In this document: positions 23,819-32,189 of the stretch, piece by piece
Layout: each line of letters opens with the position of its first letter
How positions within the stretch are numbered: position 1 is the stretch's first letter
Assembly (NCBI RefSeq): GCF_014636475.1
Contig: NZ_BMEL01000002.1
Span: 434,001 to 498,000, forward strand
DNA from: Halobacillus andaensis
GTDB taxonomy: Bacteria > Bacillota > Bacilli > Bacillales > Halobacillaceae
Direction of reading: 5' to 3'
Length of the DNA stretch: 64,000 nucleotides
The notes under the pieces: model-generated
What the model was told of the DNA's origin: nothing
The model's database searches: none
Seen by the model: the letters and a program-made list of their open reading frames with translations, nothing else
Position numbers and translations under genes: made by a program

Positions 23819-24820
23819 TTATTCTGGATCTGCTACTTTTACAAGCTGCTTCCCTAAGTTTTCCCCTTTGAAGAGACCAAAGAAAGCATCTGGAATTTGA
23901 TCAAATCCTTCGACAATTGTTTCTTCATACGTAAGCTTTCCTTCTTGCAGCCATTTAGAAAGGTGCTGGAAGCCCTCGCTAAAACGTTCCTGATAATCAC
24001 CAACTGTGAACCCCTTTACAAGAGCACTTGATTTAATGAGCTGCATATGAATTCTTGGTCCTTGATCGTTCGGTGTATTGTAAGAGGAGATGGCTCCACA
24101 TTGTACAATGCGCGCGAATTTATTGAGTAATGGATAAACAGAGTCAGAAATATCCCCGCCTACGTTGTCGAAATAGACATCCACGCCGTTAGGACAAGCT
24201 TCCTCTAATGCTTGAGCGACATTCTCATTTTTATAATTAATGACGACATCGACCCCTAATTCATCAGTAAGATAACGCGTCTTTTCCTTAGTGCCTGCAA
24301 TACCAACCACTCGACACCCGTAAATTTTTCCAATTTGAACAACGGCTGAACCAACGGCACCTGCTGCCCCGGATACGACAAGGGTTTCGCCTTCTTTAGG
24401 CGCCCCAATATCGATAAGGCCAAAGTAGGCAGTCAAGCCCGGCATCCCAAGAATACCTAACGAGGTAGTGACAGGGCCTAGAGAGGGATCGACTTTTCTT
24501 AAGGATTTTTCATCCGCAACCGAGTACTCTTTCCATTCCAGTGCCCCTGTTACGATATCTCCTTGATTAAATTGTTCGGAGCGGGATTCTGTCACTTGAG
24601 CGATCGCGCCGCCGGATATGGGTTCATTTAATTGGAAAGGTTCAATATATGATTTAGCATCGCTCATACGGCCTCTCATGTAAGGGTCAACGGAGACGTA
24701 TAGAGTTCTTAACAATACTTCTCCTTCCTCAGGCTTGGGATTACTTTGTTCGACTATATTTAAGTGTTCATGCGTTGGTGTAGCTTCTGGTCTTTTAACT
24801 AAATGTATTTCACGGTTCAA
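23819..24820 (-). CDS. yfmJ: NADP-dependent MDR oxidoreductase, YfmJ-like
   Basis: A 333-residue medium-chain reductase of the leukotriene B4 dehydrogenase/curcumin reductase type. The N-terminus NREIHLVKRPEATPT, then LYVSVDPYMRGRMSD, GLTAYFGLIDIGAPKEGE, nucleotide site SGAAGAVGSAVVQIGK, and VDVYFDNVGG are hallmarks. It should reduce double bonds of alpha,beta-unsaturated carbonyls with NADPH. B. subtilis YfmJ is the nearest I recall. No zinc ligands are present. The gene is monocistronic and convergent with the RsbR-type gene. Confidence 0.85.
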   Translation of the reverse strand: MNREIHLVKRPEATPTHEHLNIVEQSNPKPEEGEVLLRTLYVSVDPYMRGRMSDAKSYIEPFQLNEPISGGAIAQVTESRSEQFNQGDIVTGALEWKEYSVADEKSLRKVDPSLGPVTTSLGILGMPGLTAYFGLIDIGAPKEGETLVVSGAAGAVGSAVVQIGKIYGCRVVGIAGTKEKTRYLTDELGVDVVINYKNENVAQALEEACPNGVDVYFDNVGGDISDSVYPLLNKFARIVQCGAISSYNTPNDQGPRIHMQLIKSSALVKGFTVGDYQERFSEGFQHLSKWLQEGKLTYEETIVEGFDQIPDAFFGLFKGENLGKQLVKVADPE

Positions 24821-24939
24821 TATTTTCCACTCCTTTATGTTAAGGTCTTTTCATTGTAACGGTGGAATCAATGTTCATAAAATAATCAGCTCTAAAATTG
24901 CCCATTCATGATAGAGTAGTAGAAAAAGGGGAAAAGGAA

Positions 24940-25656
24940 ATGAACAAGGAAGTAAAAATAGTAGAAGGAGAGAATTTTGTTACTGTCGAAGAAGCAGATC
25001 AACTTGACCCCGTAAAGATGAAAGTGCTCTTAGATGAGATCGAAGCAAACTTTAAGAAGGTTGAACACTTCACTGTTCTGTTAAGTGAGTTTCAAACAGA
25101 ACAAGTCAAAGGGGTGCTGTTTGAAAAAGGCTATCAATGGGCAGAAACAACAGTTTATGTACATAAAAATCTTATTCAACTAGAAGATCATCCCTGTTCG
25201 ATAAAGTTAAAAGATTTAGAAACATACTCTGAAGCTGCTTTTCTAGACGTGTGGAAAGAGTCCATGATCGGTTCTCTAAATGGTGGGTCGCGATTGAACA
25301 TGGAAGAACAAATGAAAAGTGTTAAAAAAGAGATTGGTACAAGCTATGGGAAGACGTGTATCACTGCCTTTGAAAATGAAGAACCGATCGGAGTGATGAT
25401 GCCTCATATAGAACAAGGGACGAAGGAAGAAGGGCGGTTGTTTTACTTCGGATTACTCCCAAAGTTCCGGGGGAGTCATAAAGGAAGAGAACTCCATCAC
25501 CTTGCTTTAACTAGATTAAGAAATGATTTTGGAGCCACTACTTATATTGGAGCAACCAGTCAAAATAATGAACCAATGTTAAAGGTGTTTTCCGCCAATG
25601 GTTGTGAAGTAAAAGAGAAAAAAAATGCATTCATGAAAAGTAGAAAACTTAAATAG
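24940..25656 (+). CDS. GNAT family acetyltransferase
   Basis: A protein of 238 residues whose C-terminal part is a GNAT domain: CITAFENEEPIGVMMPHIE for strands 2-4 and FGLLPKFRGSHKGRELHHLAL, in which RGSHKGR matches the acetyl-CoA-binding Q/RxxGxG/A pattern loosely. The N-terminal 95 residues look like a second, degenerate GNAT-like half. The substrate is unknown. The ATG at 24940 follows GGGGAAAAGGAA. The yfmJ gene diverges upstream. Confidence 0.75.
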   Translation: MNKEVKIVEGENFVTVEEADQLDPVKMKVLLDEIEANFKKVEHFTVLLSEFQTEQVKGVLFEKGYQWAETTVYVHKNLIQLEDHPCSIKLKDLETYSEAAFLDVWKESMIGSLNGGSRLNMEEQMKSVKKEIGTSYGKTCITAFENEEPIGVMMPHIEQGTKEEGRLFYFGLLPKFRGSHKGRELHHLALTRLRNDFGATTYIGATSQNNEPMLKVFSANGCEVKEKKNAFMKSRKLK

Positions 25657-25764
25657 AGAGAAAAAAGGTAGACATATAGAAATTTTGGTAAATATTTGAT
25701 AAGGTGTAAGGGTGTTAGTAAAAAAGAACAGCATCGATAGAATATAAAAGTTTGGAGAGAGGCA

Positions 25765-26547
25765 ATGATCCTAAAAGAGATAGCTGTTAAGGTGGCCAAT
25801 GCTTATAAAGACAACTCAAAAGTTGAAGCGATTTACATTGCTGGTTCCCTATCCAGGGAGTGGGAAGATGAATACTCTGATATTGAGTTAAATATTTGTT
25901 GGAGTGAGCCTCCTAGTGATGAAGATCGTAAGTGCGTCATTGACGAACTGAACGGCAGCATCATTGATTTTCACGATTACGAAGAGGAAGAATGGTCCGA
26001 ATCGTATAAAGTGGATGGAGCTAAAATTGAAATCAGCAGCTTTTTGACAGAAACAATACTTAAGAAGATTCAACGAGTGACTAAAGAATTCCGAATTGAT
26101 ATAGAGGATCAGAGTATCGCGGCTTCTATTCATTATGGTATTCCATTATACGGCGAAGAAGTCCTGGATGGACTTAAAGCAAAAGTACTTGTTTACCCTG
26201 AATCTCTAAGCATCAACATGATCAACGCCCATTTAGACTTTGGACCGAGATGGAAGCACCGCCACACCCTGCTGGAAAGAGAAGATTGGCTTATGTTTTA
26301 TGCTTTGTTAACGAGTACCCAGGAAAAGGTGATGGGGCTCTTATTTGGACTCAATTGTATGTATGTCCACCACCCCGCCTACAAATGGCAAAAACAGAGC
26401 TTAGATTTGATGAATATTAAGCCCGATCGTATAAATGAACGTTTAGAAAGTGTATTCTTATCGAGTCCTGCTAAAGGTCTTCAAGAATTAGAGTTAGTGA
26501 TTGAAGACGTGGAGCGATTGATTGATGAGAAGGATACTTCCTTATGA
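25765..26547 (+). CDS. MNT-type nucleotidyltransferase with DUF4037-like C-terminal part
   Basis: A 260-residue protein. The N-terminal nucleotidyltransferase motif is IAGSLSREWEDEYSDIEL: Gly27-Ser28 and the metal-binding Asp39/Glu41 (the usual DxD reads DIE). The C-terminal half is helical (LLEREDWLMFYALLTSTQEKVMGLLFGLN) as in DUF4037 proteins. Such enzymes resemble aminoglycoside nucleotidyltransferases, but the substrate here is unknown and resistance should not be assumed. The ATG follows GGAGAGAGGC. It is convergent with the DUF779 gene across repeat C. Confidence 0.75.
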   Translation: MILKEIAVKVANAYKDNSKVEAIYIAGSLSREWEDEYSDIELNICWSEPPSDEDRKCVIDELNGSIIDFHDYEEEEWSESYKVDGAKIEISSFLTETILKKIQRVTKEFRIDIEDQSIAASIHYGIPLYGEEVLDGLKAKVLVYPESLSINMINAHLDFGPRWKHRHTLLEREDWLMFYALLTSTQEKVMGLLFGLNCMYVHHPAYKWQKQSLDLMNIKPDRINERLESVFLSSPAKGLQELELVIEDVERLIDEKDTSL

Positions 26548-26555
26548 TGAAAAAA

Positions 26556-26578
26556 GCACCATGACTTTGGCGAGGTGC
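26556..26578. repeat. Left flanking hairpin of repeat C
   Basis: GCACC at one end and GGTGC at the other, centre CTTTGG. It matches the hairpin at 26907-26929 at 19 of 23 positions and is followed directly by AGCTTGTAGAGAAAC. On the minus strand the run of A at 26549-26555 would give it a T-run. Confidence 0.7.
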
Positions 26579-26580
26579 AG

Positions 26581-26617
26581 CTTGTAGAGAAACCTCTTGT
26601 TTTTCTACAAGTTTTTT
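26581..26617 (+). terminator. Terminator of the nucleotidyltransferase gene (within repeat C)
   Basis: CTTGTAGA (26581-26588) and TCTACAAG (26604-26611) form a hairpin followed by TTTTTT. Confidence 0.85.
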
Positions 26618-26871
26618 GTGCGCACGGGGCGGGTGAATACCACTCGTTTTCCACGGACGAACGCCCGAGTCTCCTCGTGAAAACCCACACTGCGGGGTCT
26701 CGGATCGCCCGTTTTTCCGCAGGAGTCTCGCGGTATTCGCCCGTCCCTAACCGAAAAAGACTCTCCTTCACCTTGGCGTTCTTTTCTAGAGTGAAACACA
26801 ACTAACACCGCCTTAGAAAGTTATTACCTATGGTGTATCAAATGCACACGGTGAAAAATGAAAGTTCCAGA

Positions 26872-26905
26872 AAAAATAAAGACTGTCGAGACTTTCTCGA
26901 CAGTC
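26872..26905 (-). terminator. Terminator of the DUF779/aldehyde dehydrogenase operon (within repeat C)
   Basis: GACTGTCGA (26881-26889) and TCGACAGTC (26897-26905) are perfect arms; the A-rich run at 26872-26880 gives a T-rich run on the minus strand. Confidence 0.85.
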
Positions 26906-26906
26906 T

Positions 26907-26929
26907 GCACCTCGCCTTTGGAGAGGTGC
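26907..26929. repeat. Right flanking hairpin of repeat C
   Basis: GCACCTC and GAGGTGC arms around GCCTTTGGA, lying six bases past the DUF779 stop at 26935. It is the partner of 26556-26578. Confidence 0.7.
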
Positions 26930-26934
26930 ATTTT

Positions 26935-27303
26935 CTAAAAGGCTTCTTCCTCTTTCAATTGCTTATATTCTTCATCCGTAAAAGCACGTGACCGGGACAA
27001 GAACCGTTTTCCCTCTACTCCTTCTAACGAAAACATCCCACCTCGGCCATCGACCACATCAATGATTAATTGGGTGTGTTTCCAATAATCATATTGCTTT
27101 TTATTCATATAAAAAGGTGTGTCTCCAATTTCGCCTAAATTTACATCCTGACTTCCAATGAGTAAGTCTCCCTGCTGATAACACATAGGGGAGCTCCCAT
27201 CACAGCATCCACCCGATTGGTGAAACATCAGCGGTCCGTGCTTTTCCTTAAGCGTGGACAAAAGTTCGAGGGCAGCGTCAGTTGCAATAACACGTTCAAC
27301 CAT
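26935..27303 (-). CDS. DUF779 protein, aldehyde-dehydrogenase partner
   Basis: A 122-residue protein of the DUF779 family. The hallmark is FHQSGGCCDGSSPMCY with Cys33, Cys34 and Cys41, followed by GDTPFYMNKKQYDYWKHTQLIIDV and GRGGMFSLE. The family is known mainly as a small partner encoded beside acetaldehyde dehydrogenases; the gene lies 84 bases downstream of one here on the same strand. The cysteines suggest metal or redox function. Its exact role is not established. Confidence 0.85.
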   Translation of the reverse strand: MVERVIATDAALELLSTLKEKHGPLMFHQSGGCCDGSSPMCYQQGDLLIGSQDVNLGEIGDTPFYMNKKQYDYWKHTQLIIDVVDGRGGMFSLEGVEGKRFLSRSRAFTDEEYKQLKEEEAF

Positions 27304-27387
27304 CAGCTATTCACCTCCGATTTTAGTTTTAGAAGCATTGAAAGGGGGCGGTATAAATAATCCCCCTTTCAATGCTGCTTTTCTATT

Positions 27388-28908
27388 CTAAAAGAATCCT
27401 AGCTTCTGCGGGCTGTAGCTGACAAGTAGGTTTTTCGTTTGTTGATAATGATCCAGCATCATCTTATGGTTTTCACGGCCGACACCCGACATTTTGTAAC
27501 CGCCAAATGCTGCATGAGCTGGGTATGAGTGATAGCAGTTTGTCCATACTCGGCCTGCTTCGATGCCGCGTCCGAAGCGATAAGCTGTATTCATGTCTCG
27601 AGTCCAAACACCTGCACCAAGGCCGTATAACGTATCATTGGCAATGTTCATAGCTTCTTCATGATCTTTAAAAGTAGTAACAGATAGGACTGGACCAAAA
27701 ATTTCTTCTTGGAAGATTCTCATCTGGTTATTCCCTTTAAACATCGTAGGCTGTACGTAATATCCATCAGCAAAGTCGCCATCCATTTGATTACGTTCTC
27801 CACCAACCAAGCATTCAGCTCCTTCTTCTTTACCAATATTTAAGTAAGAAAGGATTTTATCCAGCTGTTCTGAAGAAGCTTGAGCTCCCATCATCACCTC
27901 TGGGTCTAATGGGTTACCTGTTTTGATTGCCTTAACACGTTCAATCACTCTTTCCATAAACTTGTCGTAAATGGATTCGTGAATAAGAGCTCGGGAAGGA
28001 CAGGTACAAACTTCACCTTGGTTTAAGGCAAACATTACCATCCCTTCAATTGTTTTATCTAAGAAGTCATCATCCTCTGCCATCACGTCTTCGAAGAAAA
28101 TGTTTGGAGATTTCCCTCCAAGCTCCAATGTAACTGGGATGATGTTTTGAGATGCATATTGCATAATCATTCGACCCGTTGTAGTTTCCCCGGTAAAGGC
28201 TACTTTATTAATGCGAGGATTCTGGGCGAGTGGTTTACCCGCTTCTAAACCGAACCCGTTCACTACATTTAAAACGCCGGCTGGAAGTAAGTCTTCAATC
28301 ATTTCGAGTAAGTATAGAATAGATGCAGGTGTTTGTTCTGCAGGTTTTAGTACGATGGCATTTCCGGCGGCAAGCGCAGGCGCGACCTTCCAAGTTGCCA
28401 TAAGTATAGGGAAGTTCCAAGGAATAATTTGTCCGACAACACCTAGCGGCTCTTTAAAATGATAGGCAACCGTATCGTTATCAATTTCTCCAATTGTACC
28501 TTCTTCTGAACGAATAACGGAAGCAAAGTAGCGGAAGTGATCGATAGCCAAAGGGATATCAGCATTTAATGTTTCACGAACAGCTTTTCCATTTTCCCAT
28601 GTCTCCGCAACAGCGAGCTGTTCCAGATTTTCCTCCATACGATCAGCAATCCGATTTAAAATTAATGATCTTTCTGTCACAGACGTCTTACCCCACGCAT
28701 CTTTCGCTTTATGAGCAGCATCAATGGCAAGTTCAACGTCTTCTTCTGTAGAACGAGCCACCTGGCAGAAATTTTTTCCAGTTACAGGTGAAACGTTATT
28801 AAAGTATTGTCCTTTGACGGGGGCTGTCCATTTGCCGTCAATAAAGTTGTCGTATCGGTCCTTAAATTGTACAATTGATCCTTCTGTGTTTGGAAATGCG
28901 TAGACCAT
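27388..28908 (-). CDS. NAD-dependent (acet)aldehyde dehydrogenase
   Basis: A 506-residue aldehyde dehydrogenase of full length. Key residues are Asn165 (IPWNFPILM), Glu262 (LELGGKSPN) and nucleophile Cys301 in GEVCTCPS, with a second cysteine two residues on. The sequence and the DUF779 partner point to the acetaldehyde dehydrogenase (ExaC/AldB-like) group, which oxidises short aldehydes to acids. The ATG follows GGGAGGAATC. A cre-like site at 28941-28954 lies just upstream, suggesting CcpA control. The two-gene operon ends at the terminator in repeat C. Confidence 0.88.
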   Translation of the reverse strand: MVYAFPNTEGSIVQFKDRYDNFIDGKWTAPVKGQYFNNVSPVTGKNFCQVARSTEEDVELAIDAAHKAKDAWGKTSVTERSLILNRIADRMEENLEQLAVAETWENGKAVRETLNADIPLAIDHFRYFASVIRSEEGTIGEIDNDTVAYHFKEPLGVVGQIIPWNFPILMATWKVAPALAAGNAIVLKPAEQTPASILYLLEMIEDLLPAGVLNVVNGFGLEAGKPLAQNPRINKVAFTGETTTGRMIMQYASQNIIPVTLELGGKSPNIFFEDVMAEDDDFLDKTIEGMVMFALNQGEVCTCPSRALIHESIYDKFMERVIERVKAIKTGNPLDPEVMMGAQASSEQLDKILSYLNIGKEEGAECLVGGERNQMDGDFADGYYVQPTMFKGNNQMRIFQEEIFGPVLSVTTFKDHEEAMNIANDTLYGLGAGVWTRDMNTAYRFGRGIEAGRVWTNCYHSYPAHAAFGGYKMSGVGRENHKMMLDHYQQTKNLLVSYSPQKLGFF

Positions 28909-28940
28909 GTGTTAGATTCCTCCCGAAATATTCTTTTAAG

Positions 28941-28954
28941 TGCAAGCGCTTACA
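28941..28954 (-). promoter_or_regulatory. cre-like site (CcpA) upstream of the aldehyde dehydrogenase gene
   Basis: The minus strand reads TGTAAGCGCTTGCA, one mismatch from the cre consensus, with a perfect AAGCGCTT core. It lies 33-46 bases upstream of the start codon, so CcpA bound there could block transcription. Confidence 0.65.
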
Positions 28955-29107
28955 AAATTCAACGAAAGAAAAGCTGCACTTAATTCGAAAGTATCACTGT
29001 ATCTGAATTTTGTCAATTATTAGATAATGTTGGCGGGGACAAAGGCTCGCGTCGTCTATTAAATTTGTTATAATAGATTCATCTTTATGATAGAAAGGAT
29101 AGAATTT

Positions 29108-29986
29108 ATGACGACGACAACGAATCGCATTATGCTCGTAGATGGGATGGCGCTGTTATTTAGAGCATTCTACGCCACAGCTATGAGCAATTATTATATG
29201 GTCAATAGCAAAGGCATGCCCACGAATGGCGTATATGGAATGATGAAGCACCTATTTACTGCTATTGAAACCTATCAGCCTACTCACGTGGTCTGCTGCT
29301 GGGATATGGGGAGCAAAACCTTTAGAAATGACCTGTTTCCAGATTATAAAGCAAATCGTGGGGCACCACCTGAAGAATTGATTCCTCAATTTGATTTAGC
29401 TAAAGAAGTAGTGGAATCATTGAATATCCCGAACATAGGCACAGTTGGATATGAGGCTGATGACTGCATGGGCACGTTAAGCCAGGGGTATAGTGAACAT
29501 TCTCAAGTATTTATTTTGACGGGAGATCAAGATATGCTGCAGCTGCTGAAGCCGAATATCTCCGTCGTTTTATTGAAAAAAGGGTACGGGAATTATGCTG
29601 AATATCACGAAGATTCCTTTTACGATGAAAAAGGAATTACTCCTCAACAAATGGTCGACTTAAAGGCATTGATGGGGGACAGCAGTGATAATTATCCTGG
29701 GGTTCGCGGCATTGGTGAAAAAACAGCATTAAAATTATTGATGGAGCACAAAACGATTGAAGGCATTTTAGAAAATATAGAGCAACTCACGAAAGGGCAG
29801 CGAGCTAAGATTGAGCAGGATTTAGAAATGCTGCATTTATCGAGAAAGCTTGCTCAAATTCATTGCGAAGCGGACGTTAATTGTTCCCTCGATGAGGCTT
29901 TATTTTATATCGACGAAGAACGTATGGCGAGCAAATTTGATGAATTAGAATTTAAAAACTGGCAGAAAAATATTGTGCGAATGTAA
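29108..29986 (+). CDS. ypcP: YpcP-type 5'-3' exonuclease
   Basis: A 292-residue stand-alone 5' nuclease like the N-terminal domain of DNA polymerase I. It has LVDGMALLFRAFYA, the arch region FRNDLFPDYKANR, metal-binding YEADDCMG and ILTGDQDMLQL, KALMGDSSDNYPGV, and the helix-hairpin-helix GIGEKTALKLL. B. subtilis YpcP (ExoR) removes RNA primers and flaps alongside PolA. The ATG at 29108 follows GAAAGGA; an in-frame ATG at 29087 lies before that site. The gene is monocistronic. Confidence 0.88.
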   Translation: MTTTTNRIMLVDGMALLFRAFYATAMSNYYMVNSKGMPTNGVYGMMKHLFTAIETYQPTHVVCCWDMGSKTFRNDLFPDYKANRGAPPEELIPQFDLAKEVVESLNIPNIGTVGYEADDCMGTLSQGYSEHSQVFILTGDQDMLQLLKPNISVVLLKKGYGNYAEYHEDSFYDEKGITPQQMVDLKALMGDSSDNYPGVRGIGEKTALKLLMEHKTIEGILENIEQLTKGQRAKIEQDLEMLHLSRKLAQIHCEADVNCSLDEALFYIDEERMASKFDELEFKNWQKNIVRM

Positions 29987-30021
29987 AAAGACGATCGGCC
30001 TAAGAGCCGATCGTCTTTTTT
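29985..30021. terminator. Bidirectional terminator
   Basis: AAAAAGACGATCGGC (29985-29999) pairs perfectly with GCCGATCGTCTTTTT (30006-30020). It overlaps the end of ypcP and abuts the stop of the convergent regulator gene at 30020. Confidence 0.92.
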
Positions 30022-31282
30022 AAAGGATCTCTTTAATTTGAGTTGATTTATAGCGGCTGGCTTCTATAAAGAGCATCGAACATTTTTTATACATTCTTCG
30101 CTCATAGTAGAGCTCAGCTAACAGCTCTAAATAATTTTTGTGATCATTATATTCGTTTAGCGAAAGTGCATCAGGAATAATGGTCTTCTCTAGCATTTCA
30201 ATAAATGTATCATCATTCATTGTTTGATTCATTTTGTGCTTTAAGACGTAAAATTTGTGTTGATACTTCACATCTTTATGTTGGTTGGCTACTTCTTCTC
30301 CTTTGGATAAGTAGTCCCGGCTGGCCTGTTTGTCTTCCAGGTGATGATACGTCTCAGCGAGCAAATATAAAGTACTTACAATGGAAAGCTTTTCTCTTTC
30401 TTTTAGCTTTAAGGCAAAGAGTAAATGGTCAACGGCAAGGTCATATTCTTTTTGATTGTTATAGATATAGCCCAGGTTGTGATAGATCCTTCCTTCATCT
30501 ATTACACTTAAGTGTTCTTTGGATCCTTTTAATAATTTATGGAATAGGCGCTCAGCTACATCATGAACACCTAAGAAGTTATAGTTAATCGCAAGCATCA
30601 TGTAACAGTCCGTGATTTTAGAGTAGGTAAGCGATTTCTGGTATTCTTCTAGGGCAAGGTTAGCGTAGTAGTTAGATTCAACATACATTCGGAGGCGTGT
30701 ATACGTGAGGGAAAAATGATAGTAAAGCTCACTATCGTGGTGTGGGAGCTTTTCCATCATTTTTTCAGCACATTGAAAATGATGAATGGTTTTTTTGTAT
30801 TCCAAACTTAAGAAGTGATGAATACCGATCGTTTTATAATAAAGAAAACGAAATTCATTCGAAGATTGAGACAGCACGTCACCAAGCTCTTTTGTTATTT
30901 TTTTTGATAGAGGTTTATGAGTTTTGGTCAATTGGTACCTGGAGTGCACCACTTTATATAAGTTGGATAAATCAATGTTTTGATTTTTATGAAGGTGAAG
31001 CCTGCATTTCTCCTGTAATTCATCCATAAGAGGAAAATCCTTTAATTGAATGGCTTCGTGCCAGTTAAGGATTTCCTTATAAATCTCCTCATCGAACTCT
31101 TCATTTAAGTTTTCTAATCGAATATTTAATCTCTTGCCCAAAAGACGGTAGATCTCATCACTCGCAATCATCGTATTATGTTCAATTTTGCTAAGATATG
31201 AAACGGAGCAAATTCCGTCTGCTAATTCTTCTAATGTCATGTTTTTAAACTTACGATGCTGCTTAATTAATTGGCCCTTCAA
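30020..31282 (-). CDS. HTH-TPR regulator of the RRNPP type (no adjacent peptide gene)
   Basis: A 420-residue protein. Residues about 4-60 are an XRE-type helix-turn-helix (GQLIKQHRKFKNMTLEELADGI, then SVSYLSKIEHN); the rest is helical with repeated TPR-like units such as EGRIYHNLGYIYNNQKEYDLAVDHL. This is the layout of PlcR/NprR/Rgg-class (RRNPP) regulators that bind an exported and re-imported peptide in the TPR groove. The TTG at 31282 is favoured because GAGGTGAG lies five bases upstream; the GTG at 31291 is inside that site. It is paralogous to the regulator at 45493-46776 (both start GxxLRxxR/LIKQHR, share LADGI..A/VSYLSKIE and end with RMYKK(C/S)S). Its stop lies in a terminator, leaving no room for a downstream peptide gene. 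Confidence 0.82.
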   Translation of the reverse strand: MKGQLIKQHRKFKNMTLEELADGICSVSYLSKIEHNTMIASDEIYRLLGKRLNIRLENLNEEFDEEIYKEILNWHEAIQLKDFPLMDELQEKCRLHLHKNQNIDLSNLYKVVHSRYQLTKTHKPLSKKITKELGDVLSQSSNEFRFLYYKTIGIHHFLSLEYKKTIHHFQCAEKMMEKLPHHDSELYYHFSLTYTRLRMYVESNYYANLALEEYQKSLTYSKITDCYMMLAINYNFLGVHDVAERLFHKLLKGSKEHLSVIDEGRIYHNLGYIYNNQKEYDLAVDHLLFALKLKEREKLSIVSTLYLLAETYHHLEDKQASRDYLSKGEEVANQHKDVKYQHKFYVLKHKMNQTMNDDTFIEMLEKTIIPDALSLNEYNDHKNYLELLAELYYERRMYKKCSMLFIEASRYKSTQIKEIL

Positions 31283-31437
31283 AACTCTCACCTCTTCATC
31301 AACAAATAACTTATCGTGCCCGAGCTCTTAATAATTGAAACTACCTTGCATTATATCAAACTATCGTTAAACAGAGTAATAAAATTGGGTATTTTGACAT
31401 ATTTTTCATAAAAAAAGAGTAGAAGAGGCAGCACTAA

Positions 31438-31478
31438 AAAAACACGGGTGAAGCTCCATCAGCTCTGCCCGTGTTTTT
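31438..31478 (-). terminator. Terminator of the SDR gene
   Basis: AAAACACGGG and CCCGTGTTTT (about 31439-31477) with a 19-base loop; T-run on both strands. Confidence 0.85.
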
Positions 31479-31485
31479 GTATTCA

Positions 31486-32118
31486 TTATAATGTTTTTAA
31501 TGCGTCTTCGATTTGCGTATCGCCTGAGATCATCTCAAAAGTTTTATGATAGGCGTTTTGATATTGCATACATGTTATCATTGTCTTCGCTACATCCGCA
31601 CGTGGAACTTCGCCTCGTTCCACTTTTTCTCCCACTTTAATTTTAGTGGTTGCTTCATCATCTGTTAAGGCCCCAGGGCGGACAATCGTATAGTCGAGCT
31701 CAGTACCTCGTAAATATTCATCAGCTTCACGTTTCATATCTAGATAAACTTTAAAGTTTCCAGATGCTTCGCTTGAATCATCTGCATTCATCGCACTTAG
31801 CATAACAAACTTCTTAATACCAAGATTCTCAGTGTGTTTAATTAGATTGATCGCACCGTCTCGATCCACTGCTTTAGTTTGTTCCGGTCCTGTGCTAGAG
31901 CCTGAACCAGCAGCGAAAATAACTGCATCCATCCCTTTAATCGCATGACCAACATCCTTCGTTAGATCTGCCAGGACTGGAGTTCCGCCCAGGTTTTCAA
32001 TTGTACTTTTTTGTTCCTCTTTACGTACCATACCATAAGGTTCGTGGCCGTCTTCTTTTAAATTTTGTATGAGTAAACGTCCTGTGTTTCCATTAGCTCC
32101 TGCTACTAGTACTTTCAT
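31486..32118 (-). CDS. Atypical SDR / NAD(P)-binding protein, YhfK-like
   Basis: A 210-residue NAD(P)H-binding protein. The glycine motif GANGNTGR (about 7-14) sits in VLVAGANGNTGRLLIQNL; MDAVIFAAGSGS, KFVMLSAMNAD and YTIVRPGALTD follow, as in atypical short-chain dehydrogenases that lack the YxxxK catalytic pair in standard form (here YLDMKREAD provides Y and K). B. subtilis YhfK is a likely homologue. Substrate unknown. Monocistronic. Confidence 0.82.
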   Translation of the reverse strand: MKVLVAGANGNTGRLLIQNLKEDGHEPYGMVRKEEQKSTIENLGGTPVLADLTKDVGHAIKGMDAVIFAAGSGSSTGPEQTKAVDRDGAINLIKHTENLGIKKFVMLSAMNADDSSEASGNFKVYLDMKREADEYLRGTELDYTIVRPGALTDDEATTKIKVGEKVERGEVPRADVAKTMITCMQYQNAYHKTFEMISGDTQIEDALKTL

Positions 32119-32189
32119 AACTCACAAAACTCCCTTCGCATAAATCTGCATCCACCTAATATGTATCCGATTCAGATTCGTCTTAAACA

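Larger units (their letters stand above)
26579..26906. repeat. Intergenic repeat element, copy C
   Basis: About 328 bp between near-identical hairpins. The left end reads AGCTTGTAGAGAAACC and the right end TCTCGACAGTCT. The core lies on the minus strand: GCGAGACTCCTGCGG, then GAGACCCCGCAG and GAGGAGACTCGGGCG, closed by GGGCGAATACC / GGTATTCACCC arms. Open frames in several phases here have no ribosome binding sites and I reject them. Its two ends serve as terminators for the convergent genes on either side. No gene is seen in 26548-26934. Confidence 0.7.

Noticed and set aside
26481-26808. Open frames of 67-106 residues on both strands
   Set aside because: They cover repeat C and its palindromes; no binding sites and no family likeness.
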